Shown here: piece by piece, positions 17,063 to 27,600 of the stretch
Layout: every line of letters starts with the position of its first letter
Position numbering within the stretch: the first letter of the stretch is position 1
Made by a program: the position numbers and the translations under genes
Source: Pelomonas cellulosilytica
GTDB lineage: Bacteria > Pseudomonadota > Gammaproteobacteria > Burkholderiales > Burkholderiaceae_C
Direction of reading: 5' to 3'
Length of the DNA stretch: 64,000 nt
Assembly (NCBI RefSeq): GCF_021353265.1
Contig: NZ_JAJTWU010000004.1
Coordinates: 62,001 to 126,000, forward strand
The notes under the pieces: generated by a model
What the model was told of the DNA's origin: nothing
The model's database searches: none
The model's input: only the letters and a program-made list of their open reading frames with translations

Positions 17063-17530
17063 TCAAAGCCCCATGTCCGTGAGCCCTGGATGGTCGTCCG
17101 GGCGTCGGCCTAGCGGCCATTCGAACTTTCGGTCTTCGGCCTTGATCGACTGGTCGTTGATGCTCGCGTGGCGATGCGTCCTCAACCCCTGTTCGTCGAA
17201 CTCCCAGTTCTCATTGCAGTGGCTGCGAAACCAGTTGCCGGCGTCGTCGTGCCACTCGTACACAAACCTCACCGCGATGCGGTTGCCGTCGAAGGCCCAA
17301 AGATCCTTGATCAAGCGGTAGTCCAGCTCCCGTGCCCACTTGCGCTCCAGCAGTGCCTGCGCCTCGGCGCGGCCCCGAGGAAACTCTGCGCGATTGCGCC
17401 AGAGAGTGTCAGGGCTGTGCGCGAGCACGATGCGTGTGGTATTGCGACTGTTCCAACCGTCTTCGGCCAGACGAATCTTCTGGAACGCGGTCTCACGGGT
17501 GAATGGGGGTAAAGGAGGGCGGATGCGCAC
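17063..17530 (-). CDS. DUF1348 family NTF2-like protein
   Basis: 155 residues from a GTG at 17530, chosen because the conserved family start [20 protein letters not shown] follows at once; the longer open frame upstream is IS sequence. The body has [38 protein letters not shown] and [18 protein letters not shown] stretches typical of this SnoaL/NTF2-like family. Members are small cytoplasmic proteins of unknown reaction. The start lies only a few bases from the end of the IS3 remnant, so its native promoter may have been replaced. The gene itself looks complete. Confidence 0.8.
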   Translation of the reverse strand: MRIRPPLPPFTRETAFQKIRLAEDGWNSRNTTRIVLAHSPDTLWRNRAEFPRGRAEAQALLERKWARELDYRLIKDLWAFDGNRIAVRFVYEWHDDAGNWFRSHCNENWEFDEQGLRTHRHASINDQSIKAEDRKFEWPLGRRPDDHPGLTDMGL

Positions 17531-17546
17531 TGACCCTGCACCCGAT

Positions 17547-18088
17547 TCAGTACCGCTCGGAAGTAGAACTTTCCGGCTCCTCTGACTTCGCCGCAGCCGC
17601 CTGCAGGCGGCTGCGGCGGGCGAATTCGGCTGGCGTGGACCACTCCAGCGCTGAGTGGGGACGGTTCTCGTTGTAGTCTCGTCGCCAAGCCTCGATCTTG
17701 GCCCGTGCATCGTCCAGTGACAAGAACCAGTGCTCGTTCAGGCACTCCTGGCGCAGCCGCCCGTTGAAGCGTTCGACGGTAGCGTTGTCAGTCGGCCGGC
17801 CAGGCCGGCTGAAGTCCAACTCGACGCCGCGCTCGTAGGCCCACTTGTCCATCGCCTTGGAGATGAACTCGCTGCCGTTGTCGGTCTTGATGGTTTGCGG
17901 CAGGCCGCGGTGCGCGGCGATACCGGTCAGGGCGCGGACGACGTCTTCTCCCTTCAAGCTCTGGCCGACGTCGATGGCCAGGCACTCCCGGGTGTATAGG
18001 TCCACGACGGTGAGCATGCGCAGTTTGCGTCCATCGAAGAGGTTGTCGGCGACGAAGTCTGGGACCAGGTCGACATCGGCTGAGTCAC
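17547..18088 (-). pseudogene. IS3-family orfB, C-terminal fragment
   Basis: The frame contains LVPDFVADNLFDGRKLRMLT, TIKTDNGSEFISKAMDKWAY and [20 protein letters not shown]. These are the DDE core of an IS3-family orfB (IS407/IS2-like) with all three acidic residues, ending [12 protein letters not shown] and a short tail. The N-terminal third is missing here and reappears beyond 18123, with the right arm of the 34-nt inverted repeat in between. About 90 residues of a complete orfB are absent at the junction. Confidence 0.85.
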
Positions 18089-18122
18089 GTTGCGACTTCA
18101 ACGTTCAGTTGCAACTTCAACG
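18089..18122 (+). repeat. Right arm of the 34-nt inverted repeat
   Basis: GTTGCGACTTCAACG (18089-18103) and GTTGCAACTTCAACG (18108-18122) are 15-nt direct units separated by TTCA and differing at one base. The same pair occurs inverted at 12344-12377. This arm lies exactly where the IS3 orfB is interrupted. Confidence 0.65.
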
Positions 18123-18476
18123 AAGGCTGGCTCGTCGCCTGGTCGTGTTGAGCACGCTGGGGCGGGTTGCGCCAGCTGTCACGCGACAGCCCAACCAAGG
18201 CGCAAGCGCGCCGTTCGCTGATCGGAGTCGCCTTCAGCATTTCGCCCACCGCGCGCCGCTTCGCCGGCGGGCTCAGCTCTTTGCGCCGAAGGCCGCCTTC
18301 AGCGCCTCGTTGTCCAGCACTGCCTCCGCCATCAGCTTGTTGAGCCGGTTGTTCTCGGTCCCGAGGTCCCCCAGCCGCTTGGCATTGCTGGTCTCCGTGC
18401 CGGCTAACTTGGCGCGCCGTTTGTCGAAGGTGACCGAGCGGAGGCCCTCTCGGCGGCCCAGGTCCGCCACGCTCAT
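18123..18476 (-). pseudogene. IS3-family orfA C-terminus and orfB N-terminus
   Basis: One minus frame gives ETSNAKRLGDLGTENNRLNK and AEAVLDNEALKAAFGAKS, the leucine-zipper end of orfA. The overlapping frame gives KELSPPAKRRAVGEMLK and SERRACALVGLSRDSWR, the start of orfB. The orfA N-terminus with its helix-turn-helix is missing, cut about 70 bases before the response-regulator gene. With 17547-18088 this is one IS3 copy lacking its 5' end and an internal piece. Confidence 0.8.
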
Positions 18477-18548
18477 TCAAGTGTTCCACCGGTCCCGGCC
18501 GATGCTAATCTGAGCGCGATCAATAAGCCCTTCGCACGCGATCGCGCC

Positions 18549-19286
18549 ATGTCTTCCCTGCCCCCGGTTCCTGCCATCCTCATCGTCGACGACGACATCG
18601 AGCTCTCGGCCATGGTCACGCGGCTGCTGGCTGCCGAGGGTTGGGCCGTGACCAAAGCGACCAGCGGCGCCGCCGGCGAGCAGGCTCTCCTGCTGGACCA
18701 GCCTGATGTGGTGCTGCTCGACGTGATGCTGCCCGACGCCAGCGGCATGGACCTGTGCCGCCGCTGGCATGCTGCCAACCCGTCGCTCGGGATACTGATG
18801 CTGACGGCACGAGGCGATCCGATTGACCGCATTCTGGGTCTGGAGCTGGGTGCCGACGACTACCTTTCCAAACCCTTCGAGAAGCGCGAATTGGTGGCCC
18901 GGCTCCGGGCCTTACTACGCCGGCGGGTGAAACCGGCTGCTGCGTCGTCCACCAGCTTCGGCCCGCTGGCCATTGACCTGGTGCGCCGCGAGGTCAGCGT
19001 GGCTGGCGTGGTGGTGCCCCTCACCAGCATTGAGTTCAAGCTGCTGGTCGAGTTGTCGCGGGTGCCAGGTCACGCGGTGTCGCGCGAAGCGCTCAGCAAT
19101 GCGGTCCAGGCCGGCGCCTACAGGCCGCTGGACCGCACGGTGGACGTGCAGGTGGGCCGCCTGCGCCGGCGCCTGGCCAGCCTGTCGGGCGGCAGCGATT
19201 GGATCGAGACCGTGCGCGGTGAGGGCTACGCCTTCGTGCCGCGCGTGGCGAGTGATCCCGGCAGTACGGCCAATACGGGCCGCTGA
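18549..19286 (+). CDS. OmpR-family response regulator
   Basis: 245 residues. The receiver domain has the acidic pair in ILIVDDDIEL, the phospho-acceptor Asp in VVLLDVMLPD, Thr in MLTARG and Lys in LSKPFEKREL. The C-terminal winged helix shows [20 protein letters not shown] and RTVDVQVGRLRRRL with the final GEGYAFVPR. It binds DNA as a dimer after phosphorylation. The cognate kinase gene follows ten bases later. The IS3 remnant upstream is cut only about 70 bases away, so the native promoter may be shortened. The target genes are unknown. Confidence 0.93.
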   Translation: MSSLPPVPAILIVDDDIELSAMVTRLLAAEGWAVTKATSGAAGEQALLLDQPDVVLLDVMLPDASGMDLCRRWHAANPSLGILMLTARGDPIDRILGLELGADDYLSKPFEKRELVARLRALLRRRVKPAAASSTSFGPLAIDLVRREVSVAGVVVPLTSIEFKLLVELSRVPGHAVSREALSNAVQAGAYRPLDRTVDVQVGRLRRRLASLSGGSDWIETVRGEGYAFVPRVASDPGSTANTGR

Positions 19287-19296
19287 GCGTTGGGTC

Positions 19297-20616
19297 ATGC
19301 TTCGCCGGTTCTGGCCCGATTCGCTGTTCACGCGGATGCTGCTGATGCAGGGCGTGCTGGTGGCGGTGGCCGCGTTGATCTTCGGCTTGTTGCTGACGGC
19401 CGAGCGCACGGTGCTGCTGGCCCAGCCGCATGCCATCCTGTGGGCGCCGGTCGTTCGGCAGATCGCCGCCATGCCGGTTGGCACCGCGCGAATGCAGGCG
19501 TACGGCCTGACCGAGGGCATGCGCCGTGAGGCCGGTCCGCCTTCCGGGCTCAGGGTGCCCGCCAACTGGGCACCCGGCGTGCGCGCACTGCGTGATGCCT
19601 TGGCGCCGCTGGGCATTACCCTTGGCACGGTTTATGTGCAGTGGGGCAGCAGCGGCCTGACCTACACCTCGCTGATGCAGGTGGACGGCGGTGCGCCCTT
19701 CTGGCTCAGCGCATCTGGCAACATGTTGTTGCCGGGGTGGAGCATCCGCATGAGCGCGGGTCTGCTTGCCATGCTGCTGCTGATTGTGGCGATCAGCCGC
19801 AGGTTTGTGCGCCGCGTGACGCGGCCTCTGGCCCGCCTGCACGACCGCATGGTCAGCAGCGCCCAGGCGGGGGCGACCCTGACGCCGCTGGCCGCTGACG
19901 ATCCCTGGCCGCCGCCGCCGGAGCTGCGGGCCATGGAGCGGGCGTACAGCGACTTGGCCGGCAAGCTGGAGCGCAACGAGCGCGAGCGTGCGCTGCTGCT
20001 GGCCGGCGTGTCGCATGATTTGCGCAGCCCGCTGGCGCGCATCCGGCTGGCCGCCGAGATGCTGCCGGACACCCCTCAGACCGCCGACGATGTGGCTGCC
20101 GTCACGCGCAACGTGGATGTGGCTGACCGCCTGATCGCCAGCTTCCTGGAATTCGTGCGCGCTGGCACGCAGGCACTGGACGAGACGGTGAATGCCGCCG
20201 ACGTGGTGAGTCAGGCAGTGGCCGGCTTCGGCCGCCCGCCGGGTGAACTGGTGGCGCAAGTGCCGGAGCGCCTGCTGATGTACAACGCCAGCGGCCTGCT
20301 GCTGGAGCGGCTCGTGGTGAACTTGGTGGACAACGCGCTGAAACACGGCGCGCTGCCGGTGCGGGTGCGGCTTGCACTCCACGGCGACCAAGTGCAGCTG
20401 ACGGTGGCTGACGCCGGGCCAGGATTGCCCGCAGGTGGCGCAGAACGGCTGATCGAAGCCTTTGCCCGCGGCGATGCCAGCCGCCATTTGCCTGGTTTCG
20501 GCCTCGGGCTGACGATCATTCACCAGATCGTCACCCGCCTGCGCGGCCGGCTGCAGTTCGAGGTGAACGCAGCCTCGGGACACTGTGCCATGGTGGAGTT
20601 GCCGGTCAGCCGCTGA
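19297..20616 (+). CDS. Sensor histidine kinase (EnvZ/CpxA type)
   Basis: 439 residues from the ATG at 19297; the open frame extends upstream but only through the response-regulator gene. The first TM segment is at about 12-32, a periplasmic sensor loop of about 130 residues follows, and the second TM is at about 150-170. A HAMP region and the H box GVSHDLRSPLARIR come next. The ATPase domain has the N box NLVDNALKHG and G boxes ADAGPGLPAGG and GFGLGLTIIHQIV. It should autophosphorylate and pass phosphate to the regulator encoded just before it. The signal is unknown. Confidence 0.92.
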   Translation: MLRRFWPDSLFTRMLLMQGVLVAVAALIFGLLLTAERTVLLAQPHAILWAPVVRQIAAMPVGTARMQAYGLTEGMRREAGPPSGLRVPANWAPGVRALRDALAPLGITLGTVYVQWGSSGLTYTSLMQVDGGAPFWLSASGNMLLPGWSIRMSAGLLAMLLLIVAISRRFVRRVTRPLARLHDRMVSSAQAGATLTPLAADDPWPPPPELRAMERAYSDLAGKLERNERERALLLAGVSHDLRSPLARIRLAAEMLPDTPQTADDVAAVTRNVDVADRLIASFLEFVRAGTQALDETVNAADVVSQAVAGFGRPPGELVAQVPERLLMYNASGLLLERLVVNLVDNALKHGALPVRVRLALHGDQVQLTVADAGPGLPAGGAERLIEAFARGDASRHLPGFGLGLTIIHQIVTRLRGRLQFEVNAASGHCAMVELPVSR

Positions 20617-21099
20617 CAGCTGGCGCCGCGTGGTCGGCCGCGTCATCGCTGGCCCATGGCGCGGTTGGAGAGGCAGACCGACTCATGGGACTGGGGTATC
20701 GGCCTGACCGCCGTCGGATTGATCTTGAGCGGTGCCATGGCGAACTGCGGCGATTCGTCAGCAGTCTTTGCTGGCTCAGCAGGTGCGTCAACAGACGGCG
20801 AGGTTCGGTGTCGTCATCCACGATGCGGACGGCAAAGGGCCGGTCAGGGCGTGCCGTCGGCGCTGGGGGGGCGCCAGTGCGCCAGCTCTGTGCGCGATTG
20901 CGACAGCGCCGTCGCAATACGTCGCAATACGTCGTGCCGCAGCGGGTCGGCGGAAATCGACACTCACGGGACTGTGCCACCGACTGTGGGGCGACCACTT
21001 ACCTCTCCAAGGGATCGCGAGCCAGCGGCAGGCAGGAACCTTTACGGGCTCGCGTCCGAAACAGACGCGATGTCAAACACCCAACCCCAGGTCATTCCC
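20617..21099. other. Intergenic stretch without a recognised gene
   Basis: Several overlapping open frames cross these 480 bases on both strands but none has convincing composition, start or similarity. A minus-strand piece around 20760-20870 (IVDDDTEPRRLLTHLL) looks slightly protein-like and may be a decayed remnant. It should contain the promoter of the PEP-CTERM gene. Confidence 0.4.
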
Positions 21100-21711
21100 A
21101 TGCTCAAAGCCCCCGTCAAGATGCGCTGCTTGATCGCCCTCAGTCTCAGTGCGTTCAGTTTGAACGCCGCCATGGCCGCGACGGTGAGGTACGACGACGC
21201 CGGCACCTATACCGCGTCGGCCGTCACGCTCGGCGGCGTATCAGTCACCGGCTCCTCTACGGTCAGCGTGCTTCAATTTAACGGCTTGGGTGTCGTGGGC
21301 GGCTACTGCGCGCCCTTCAATTGTTTGGACGGTACGGAGTATCTCGATTTCGACTTCAGCAGCCTGGGAGGCGCCACGGCGGTGTCTTACCTCAACAGGT
21401 TGGCTGGCGGGGCCGCGGAAAAAAAAGTCACGATCTTCGGCATCGGCGGCGTGCTGCTCGGCCAGTTCGACTCCAGCGGTTCTGGTCACTACAACCTGTC
21501 GGCGTTGGTAGGCGAGAGTGTCATCGAGCGTTTCCGCCTGCAGATGCGCAGCGGCTACACGAACATCAATGAATTGAGCTTCTCCGAAGCGCCTGCGAGC
21601 TCAGTGCCCGAACCTGGCAGCTGGGCACTCGTCGGTCTGGCGCTGCTGGGATTGGCAGGAACGCAGCGTGGCTGGTTCGGGCAGCGCACGAAGGCGCGGC
21701 CGCAGGCGTGA
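21100..21711 (+). CDS. PEP-CTERM anchored exported protein
   Basis: 203 residues from the ATG at 21100, preceded by CAGG; an ATG at 21070 is an alternative. The signal peptide (MLKAPVKMRCLIALSLSAFS then LNAAMAA) is followed by a Gly/Ser-rich beta-type domain with two cysteines in YCAPFNCLDG. The C-terminus has the full PEP-CTERM signal: VPEPGSW, a hydrophobic helix ALVGLALLGLAG and a basic tail. Exosortase recognises and cuts such tails in bacteria with exopolysaccharide export. No exosortase gene lies in the window, so it must be elsewhere. The molecular role is unknown. Confidence 0.85.
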   Translation: MLKAPVKMRCLIALSLSAFSLNAAMAATVRYDDAGTYTASAVTLGGVSVTGSSTVSVLQFNGLGVVGGYCAPFNCLDGTEYLDFDFSSLGGATAVSYLNRLAGGAAEKKVTIFGIGGVLLGQFDSSGSGHYNLSALVGESVIERFRLQMRSGYTNINELSFSEAPASSVPEPGSWALVGLALLGLAGTQRGWFGQRTKARPQA

Positions 21712-21811
21712 TGCCATCAACGGCGTCAGGTGTCCTCCATCGTGACCTGGGCCGACGAGATTCGGTCACGCGACACCGCGTCCTGGCACTCCATCAAGCA
21801 GACCACCGACC

Positions 21812-21928
21812 ATGCATCCACGAAATTTCTGCTTCCACGCATTGGCCGGCGCCTGCGCACTGGCAACCAGCGCCGCGCAGGCCGATGTCAGCAGCTTGCA
21901 AGGCCGCTTCACGACGGACGATGCCCAG
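21812..21928 (+). pseudogene. N-terminal fragment of an exported protein gene
   Basis: The ATG at 21812 starts a signal peptide (HPRNFCFHALAGACALATSA then AQA) followed by VSSLQGRFTTDDA, resembling the start of beta-rich PEP-CTERM proteins. At 21929 the frame passes without a break into the end of a group II intron maturase, so everything downstream has been replaced. About 39 residues remain. Confidence 0.6.
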
Positions 21929-22220
21929 GGCTACTACGCCTACCACGCGGTGCCGACCAACATCCGTTCGTTGGCGCAGTTCCGGTTCCGAGTTGCGGTG
22001 GCATGGCGGCGCGTGCTGGGCAGGCGCAGCCAGAAGTCGCATGTGAACTGGAAGCGAATGACGCGCATCGCGGACGAATGGCTGCCTCAACCCCGAATCC
22101 TTCATCCTTGGCCTGAAAAGCGATTTGCCGTCAAACACCCGAGGTGGGAGCCGAGTGCGTGAATTGCGCATGCTCGGATCTGTGCGGGGGGCGCTCAGCA
22201 ATGGGCGTCCCTACCGCGAT
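21929..22220 (+). mobile_element. Group II intron remnant: maturase C-terminus, domains V and VI
   Basis: The frame from 21929 reads GYYAYHAVPTNIRSLAQF and then WRRVLGRRSQKSHVNWKRM and RILHPWPEKRFAVKHPRWEP, the C-terminus of a group II intron-encoded reverse transcriptase, stopping at 22160-22162. Domain V follows at 22148-22180: GAGCCGAGTGCG, a short loop, GCGCATGCTCGGATC, with the AGC triad near its 5' side. Domain VI lies at 22181-22220 and the 3' boundary is after CTACCGCGAT. The ribozyme core and most of the maturase are gone, so the intron is dead. Confidence 0.85.
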
Positions 22221-23261
22221 CAGCTGTTCAGCGGCATGGACTACTACCAGCCTAAGCTGCCGTGCGATGCCACGCAGATCGGGCGCTTTCGGCGCGTGCT
22301 GGGCGAGGCCGGCGTCGAGCAGTTGCTCAAGACCACCATCGAGACCGCGCTGGCGATCAAGGCCGTCAAGCCCGCCGAGTTCGAGCGCGTGATCGTGGAC
22401 TCCACCGTGCAGGAGAAGGCCATCGCCCACCCGACCGACAGCCGCCTGCTGGAGGTGAGCCGGGAGAAGATCGTGCGGCTGGCCCAGCGAGCTGGCTTGA
22501 AGCTCAAGCTGACACACCAGCGCGAAGGCCGCACGCTGCGCCGCAGGGCCGGCGGCTATGCCCATGCCAAGCAGTTCAAGCGGCTGCGCCGCCAGCGCAC
22601 CATCCTCGGCGTGCTGCTGCGCGAAGTGCGGCGCAAGATGCCGACGCTGTCCCAGGCTGCGCAGGCGCAGCTCGACGTCTGGCTGCAGCGCGCCGAGCGC
22701 ATTCACGCCCAACGCCCCAGCGACAAGAACAAGCTCCACGCGCTGCACGCGCCGGAAGTCGAGTGCATCGGCAAGGGCAAGGCGCGCAAGCCCTACGAGT
22801 TCGGCGGCAAGGTCAGCCTGGCAGTCACACACAAGAGCGGGCTGATGGTGGGGGCCAGGTCTTTCCCCGGCAACCCGTTCGACGGCCACACGCTGACCGC
22901 CCAACTGGAGCAGACCGGCACGCTGCTGCAAGACATCGGCGTGACGCCGAAGGTCGCGGTCGTCGATCTGGGCTATCGCGGCGTGGATCAGGACATCGCC
23001 CCAGTGGCACTGATCCACCGCGGCAAGCACAAGTCCCTGAGCACGGAGCGAAAGCGCTGGCTCAAGCGGCGCCAGGCGATTGAGCCGTTGATCGGCCACA
23101 CCAAGCAGGACCACGGCATGCAGCGCTGCTGACTCAAGGGCAGCGAAGGGGACGCGCTGCACGCGGTGCTGTGCGCGGCGGGCTTCAACATCCGTTGGCT
23201 GATGCGGGCGCTGCTGCGCCAGTTCAAGGCCAGTGGGCTGAAGCATGTTTTTTGGCCCTGA
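22221..23261 (+). pseudogene. IS5-family transposase, 5'-truncated and with an internal stop
   Basis: Directly after the intron 3' boundary the frame reads QLFSGMDYYQPKLPCDATQI and runs through an IS5-family transposase. The catalytic Asp (VIVDSTVQEK), Asp (VAVVDLGYRG) and Glu (RRQAIEPLIGHTK) are all present. A TGA at 23130-23132 interrupts GMQRC and LKGSEGDALHAVLCAAGFN, where family members have Trp, so TGG was changed to TGA. The frame then continues to a TGA at 23259-23261. The N-terminus before the intron site is missing. The intron evidently sat inside this gene before a deletion removed its left part. Confidence 0.88.
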
Positions 23262-23459
23262 TGGCCCTATGCGCCAAACAGCTCACCTGCTTGGCGGCCA
23301 GCTTGCGCGGCCCGGATACACCGCCGCACGGTGCACACAGAGCAATCGCGCTCCCGAGGCCAGTGCGCCGGTTGTCCAACGACCTCGTCGCAGTCGCTTG
23401 AACTCGCGATTCGGAATTTTGCAGGTCCGACTACCGAGGAAGGCGCGATCACACTGCCC

Positions 23460-23957
23460 TTAGATCAATTCGTACACGCAGTGCGCATTGACGAGTGCAC
23501 GATATGGCGTGCCCGCAGGACCGGTCAGAAAGACAATCGTCAGTTCCAGGGATTGCACACCCGGCACCTCGATGGACGTATGCAATGGAGCAGACAAATA
23601 TCTGAATCCGCCGTTCTGTAAGTTGATCTTGAGGTAGACCTCCGCGTCTCCGTAGGAAGCCAGTCCCTGCGCGGACATCGTGACGGCACCGCTTCGATCT
23701 GATTCGTGAATTCGAACCGTCCGACCCTGTAGCTGGGCGATGTCTTTCGCCGTGATCCACTGAGTGGCCTGAGAAGCTCCTGCCTGGTCGATGAACACAT
23801 TCAACCATTCCTTTGCCATGGCATGACTCGCTTTCGTGACGTTGAGAGATGTGCCGACCGTGCGCAGGATCTGCGTTGGGTAGATTGTGAAGAGGACTGG
23901 CTCGAGCACATCATCAAGCGAGATGACGCAAGGAGACTGGGCCCGCGGCTGGCCCAC
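23460..23957 (-). CDS. Hypothetical protein
   Basis: 165 residues from a GTG at 23957 with no clear ribosome binding site; a later start near LDDVLEP is possible. The sequence has SLDDVLEPVLFTIYPTQILR and EVYLKINLQNGGFRYLSAPL, ending HCVYELI, without signal peptide or membrane segment. The composition looks like a real soluble alpha/beta protein, but no family was recognised. It stands alone between the IS5 relic and a stretch without genes, facing left. Confidence 0.55.
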   Translation of the reverse strand: MGQPRAQSPCVISLDDVLEPVLFTIYPTQILRTVGTSLNVTKASHAMAKEWLNVFIDQAGASQATQWITAKDIAQLQGRTVRIHESDRSGAVTMSAQGLASYGDAEVYLKINLQNGGFRYLSAPLHTSIEVPGVQSLELTIVFLTGPAGTPYRALVNAHCVYELI

Positions 23958-24638
23958 TGGGATGGCACTTCACGCTGATCGACGTCACGCCGCTCCCACT
24001 GGCGCGCGCCATTTCGCCGCTGTCCGCGGATTCCTGCGTGCGCAGCTCAGCACTAATGCACTGACGATGAGCAGTGGGCGCTGTCGATACGGGCGGCAAT
24101 GGCTGCACCGACATTCGCTATTTCTTCGCGACAAGCTCGCTGCTCGTTGTGGGCGCGTACCTGCGAGAGCCGAGACAGGCCTTCGCTGTGCGGCACTGAG
24201 GCAGGGATGGACGGCAGCCTCGGCACAGACCAAAGCGCCGGGCCTGGCGCGCGACCACAGTCTTGGGGATGTTCACCCACCAGAAGCAGAGCAACATGGC
24301 TTGCCGGTCCCGCAACTTTGCGGAACGAGCGGAGATGAGGTGATCATGCCGCTGCGATTGCTTTGCGCGCCTTTCGATGGCCTGCACTCGAATATCCAGA
24401 ACGCGTGTACCGACGATGCTCTGGTGCGATCAGTGCGCTTTGACAGCATCGACATCACGGTGCTACCGAATCCGAAGACGCGTACGACGTCGAATTGATC
24501 GAAGTGGCAGCAGACCGCAAGACATGGGTCGGTCAGGGCGTTGCGATAGCGCACGCCCTTGCGTCGGGAGTGCTTGCAGGCGGCTGCACGATCCTCGCGC
24601 CCCTCCAGGAGCCGGCGCACGAGCGGCCCAGGGCTCGC
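23958..24638. other. Long stretch without a recognised gene
   Basis: About 680 bases with several short overlapping frames on both strands, none convincing. A plus-strand piece around 24080-24190 (NGCTDIRYFFATSSLLVVGA) is faintly protein-like and may be a decayed relic. The end of the stretch should hold the promoter of the exported-protein operon. Confidence 0.4.
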
Positions 24639-27600
24639 GTGATCAGCGATCCGTACTCATTTCGATGCCTGCGGCACTTGCTCGCTCTTTTGCTGGCGCT
24701 GATGCCGTGCATCGCGCAGGCCTTGGTCACCACGACAACGACCAAGGTCGGGGCCTCCGGGAGCAGTTTTTTGTGCATCGTCCCGCCGGGCACGACCACC
24801 TGCTACGGTTCTGCGGTCGAGTGGCGCTTCACCCTGCTGGGTTTCACAGCAGCGTCGCCCGCACCGACACCCTCGCCCGGCTCGACCGCAGCGCACATGG
24901 CCAATCCACTGAGGACACAGGCGGGCTCGTTCGACTTCAACGGCGACAACTGGTTCGACATCCCGTTCAGTTGGTCGACCGCGTCGGTTCGCGATGCCGG
25001 GACTTACCGGTACTTGGTTGAGTGCACCTTCACCACGGACGGTGCGACGCTGCAAAACTGCACCCCAACCGAACTTGACCTGGTCGTCTTCAACAGCCCG
25101 CCGACGGCCAACATCACCGTCGCCGGCACGCCTGCGGTCGGGCAGACGATCACGCTGTCGGCCAACAGCGGCGACGCAGACGGCGGCAGCCTCGCCCATT
25201 TGTGGCGCATCGTCGCCGCGCCGGCCAGCCGTGCCGCCGTCCTGGCTTCGCCGAGCGCGGCAACGACGACGCTGACCTTCGTTGATGAGCGAGACATCGG
25301 CAACTGGACCATTGAACTCGACGTCGACGACGATGAAGGCGAGCGCAAGACCTTCTCGACCAGCTTCCGCATCGAAAACCTGCTGGCCACGGTGTCGATC
25401 AACGGCGCTACCTCGATCGACGCACTGCAGTTGCTGCAGCTCGCGCCATCGACGACGGTCGATCCCGACGGCGGCCCTCCACTGACGATCCGCTGGAACA
25501 TCCTGCAATCCCCGCCGGGTGCATCGGCGGGGCCGCAATCCGACTACCAGAGCGCGCAGCCCTGTGCCGCCAACGCGCTGTGCATCCCGACGACCGACCG
25601 CGACATCGGCACCTGGCGCATCGAGCTGGTCGCGACCGACAACGAGAACGGCGAGGTCCGCAAAACAGCGACCGTCGAGGTCGCCAACCTGCCGCCGAAA
25701 ATCACGCTGTCAACCGCCGACAAGGTCTCGATCAAGCTCGGTCAGTCGGTGACGGTGAGCAACACCACGCCCGACGATCCCGATGGCGGGACGGTCACGC
25801 ACGACTGGGAGCTCGTGCAGGCCCCGGTCTCGGCCGGTGCCATGCCGGGCCACAACTTCCGCAACGGACCCGACCTGGTGCTGAGCACGCCCGAGGCCGG
25901 GACCTGGATCTTCACGCTGCACATCGCCGACAACGATCACGCGGCCAACTCCAACGCCAGTCAGACCGTGACCGTGGCCATCGACGGTCCGGTCTCGGCA
26001 ATGGTCACCGGCGCCGAGAATGTGGCGCTGACGTCGCCCGTCGTGCTCGACGGCTCGGGCTCGGTGGACGCGGACGCACCGTGCACGCCGGCGGACCCCG
26101 CCTGCGGCCATGTGAGCAGCACCGGCGCCATCAGCGGCGTCGTCGGCGTGACGTCCTACGACTGGCAACTGGTCGACGTGCCGATCGACTACGTCGGCGA
26201 GATCTCGCCAGGACCCGTCGACTACATACGCAATGTAGCCAACGGCGCGCCCACGCTGAGCATTCCCGCCGGCGCGCTGCGACCCGGCAGCTGGACCTTC
26301 CAGCTCGAGGTGAAGGACGACGAGGACAACCGCGACGCCACCACCTTCCGGGTCACCGTGCTGCCGCTGAACTCCGCGCCGCTGGCCATCGCCGTGTCGA
26401 CCGGCTATGTCGTGACCGACGTCGCTGGCCAGCTGTCGACCGCGGTAGGCGCTACCGGGCTGCCCAGCTTCGACCTCGACAACCTGGCCACTGCGCCCTA
26501 CTCGCCCGGCCTCGGGATCAGCCGCTTCGAGTGGCAGTACCAGCTGGCGCCGTTCGGCTGTACCGCCGTGCCGCCGCCTCCCGCGCCCGGCAACGCCGCG
26601 CAGGCAGCGACCTTCGTGCTGTACCCGGCGGGCTCGACCGTGCCCACGGCGTGCCAGGGCAGCTACCTGCTGGGCCTGCTGGTGACGGACGACGAGATGC
26701 CGCCGAACCAGCTGTCGGGCTTCACGACGATTCCGCTCAGCGTGGGCAACTGCCCGAGCGAGATCTGCATCGACTACCCGACCACGGCGAACTACAAGTT
26801 CCTGCAGGCCGGCGACAGCGCCGGGGCCTTCGTCTTCTACCACCTGAACGCGGCGCTGTACGCGAACCCCGCCTTCGCACAGTCGGTGCGCCTCGAGTTC
26901 GCGCTCTTCCACGAGAGCGACACCGCGCTGGCGCAGCCGGTCTACACGGGTCAGGTCGACTACGACGTGCTGGCAGCGTCGCTGGGAGGCTATGGCGTCG
27001 CGCATTGGCACGGCTATGCGAGCGACGGCAAGCGCCCGCCGGCCGGCAGGTACACGGTGCGCCTGCGGGCGGGCGAGCCGCTGCAGTCGCCGGTGTTCTT
27101 CGAGGCGCTGCAGCCCTTGTCGATCTGGCTCGAAGTCGTCGACGTGAGCATCGGCGCGGGGTCCGACAGCCTGTTGTCGCTCAACCGGCTGGCCACGGCC
27201 AACGACGCGCTGCGGATCGACTACGCGGTCTCGGCCACATACACTGCGGGGCCTGCTTACGACGAGGCTTGGCTGCACATCCGCACGGTCGCCAACCCGA
27301 ACGTCATCGCAGGCTCGATCCGGATTCCGACGCCGTTCACCGGGACCTTCCGCTGGAACGGTGAGCTGTCGCCAGGACGGCGAATTGACCCCGGCGCGCA
27401 CACCGCCGAGATCGAGATCCGCAAGGCCGGCAACAGTCTCGCGACGAGTCCGCGCCACGCCTTCACGGCCTACCGCATCGACCTGCAGGTGGACGGCACA
27501 CCGGCCGCACGCAAGCAATCGCCGGGCGCGCTGCTGGACGTCAACGGCGCCCCGACGCAGATGACGTTGAAGCTGGAGCCCGCGACCCTGAGCGGGTCGG

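Noticed and set aside
18273..18476. Separate small gene of 67 codons
   Set aside because: It is the C-terminal end of an IS3 orfA, not an independent gene.
22125..22220. N-terminus of the IS5 transposase ORF as read from the first ATG-like start
   Set aside because: These codons lie in group II intron domains V and VI, which happen to be in frame with the transposase.
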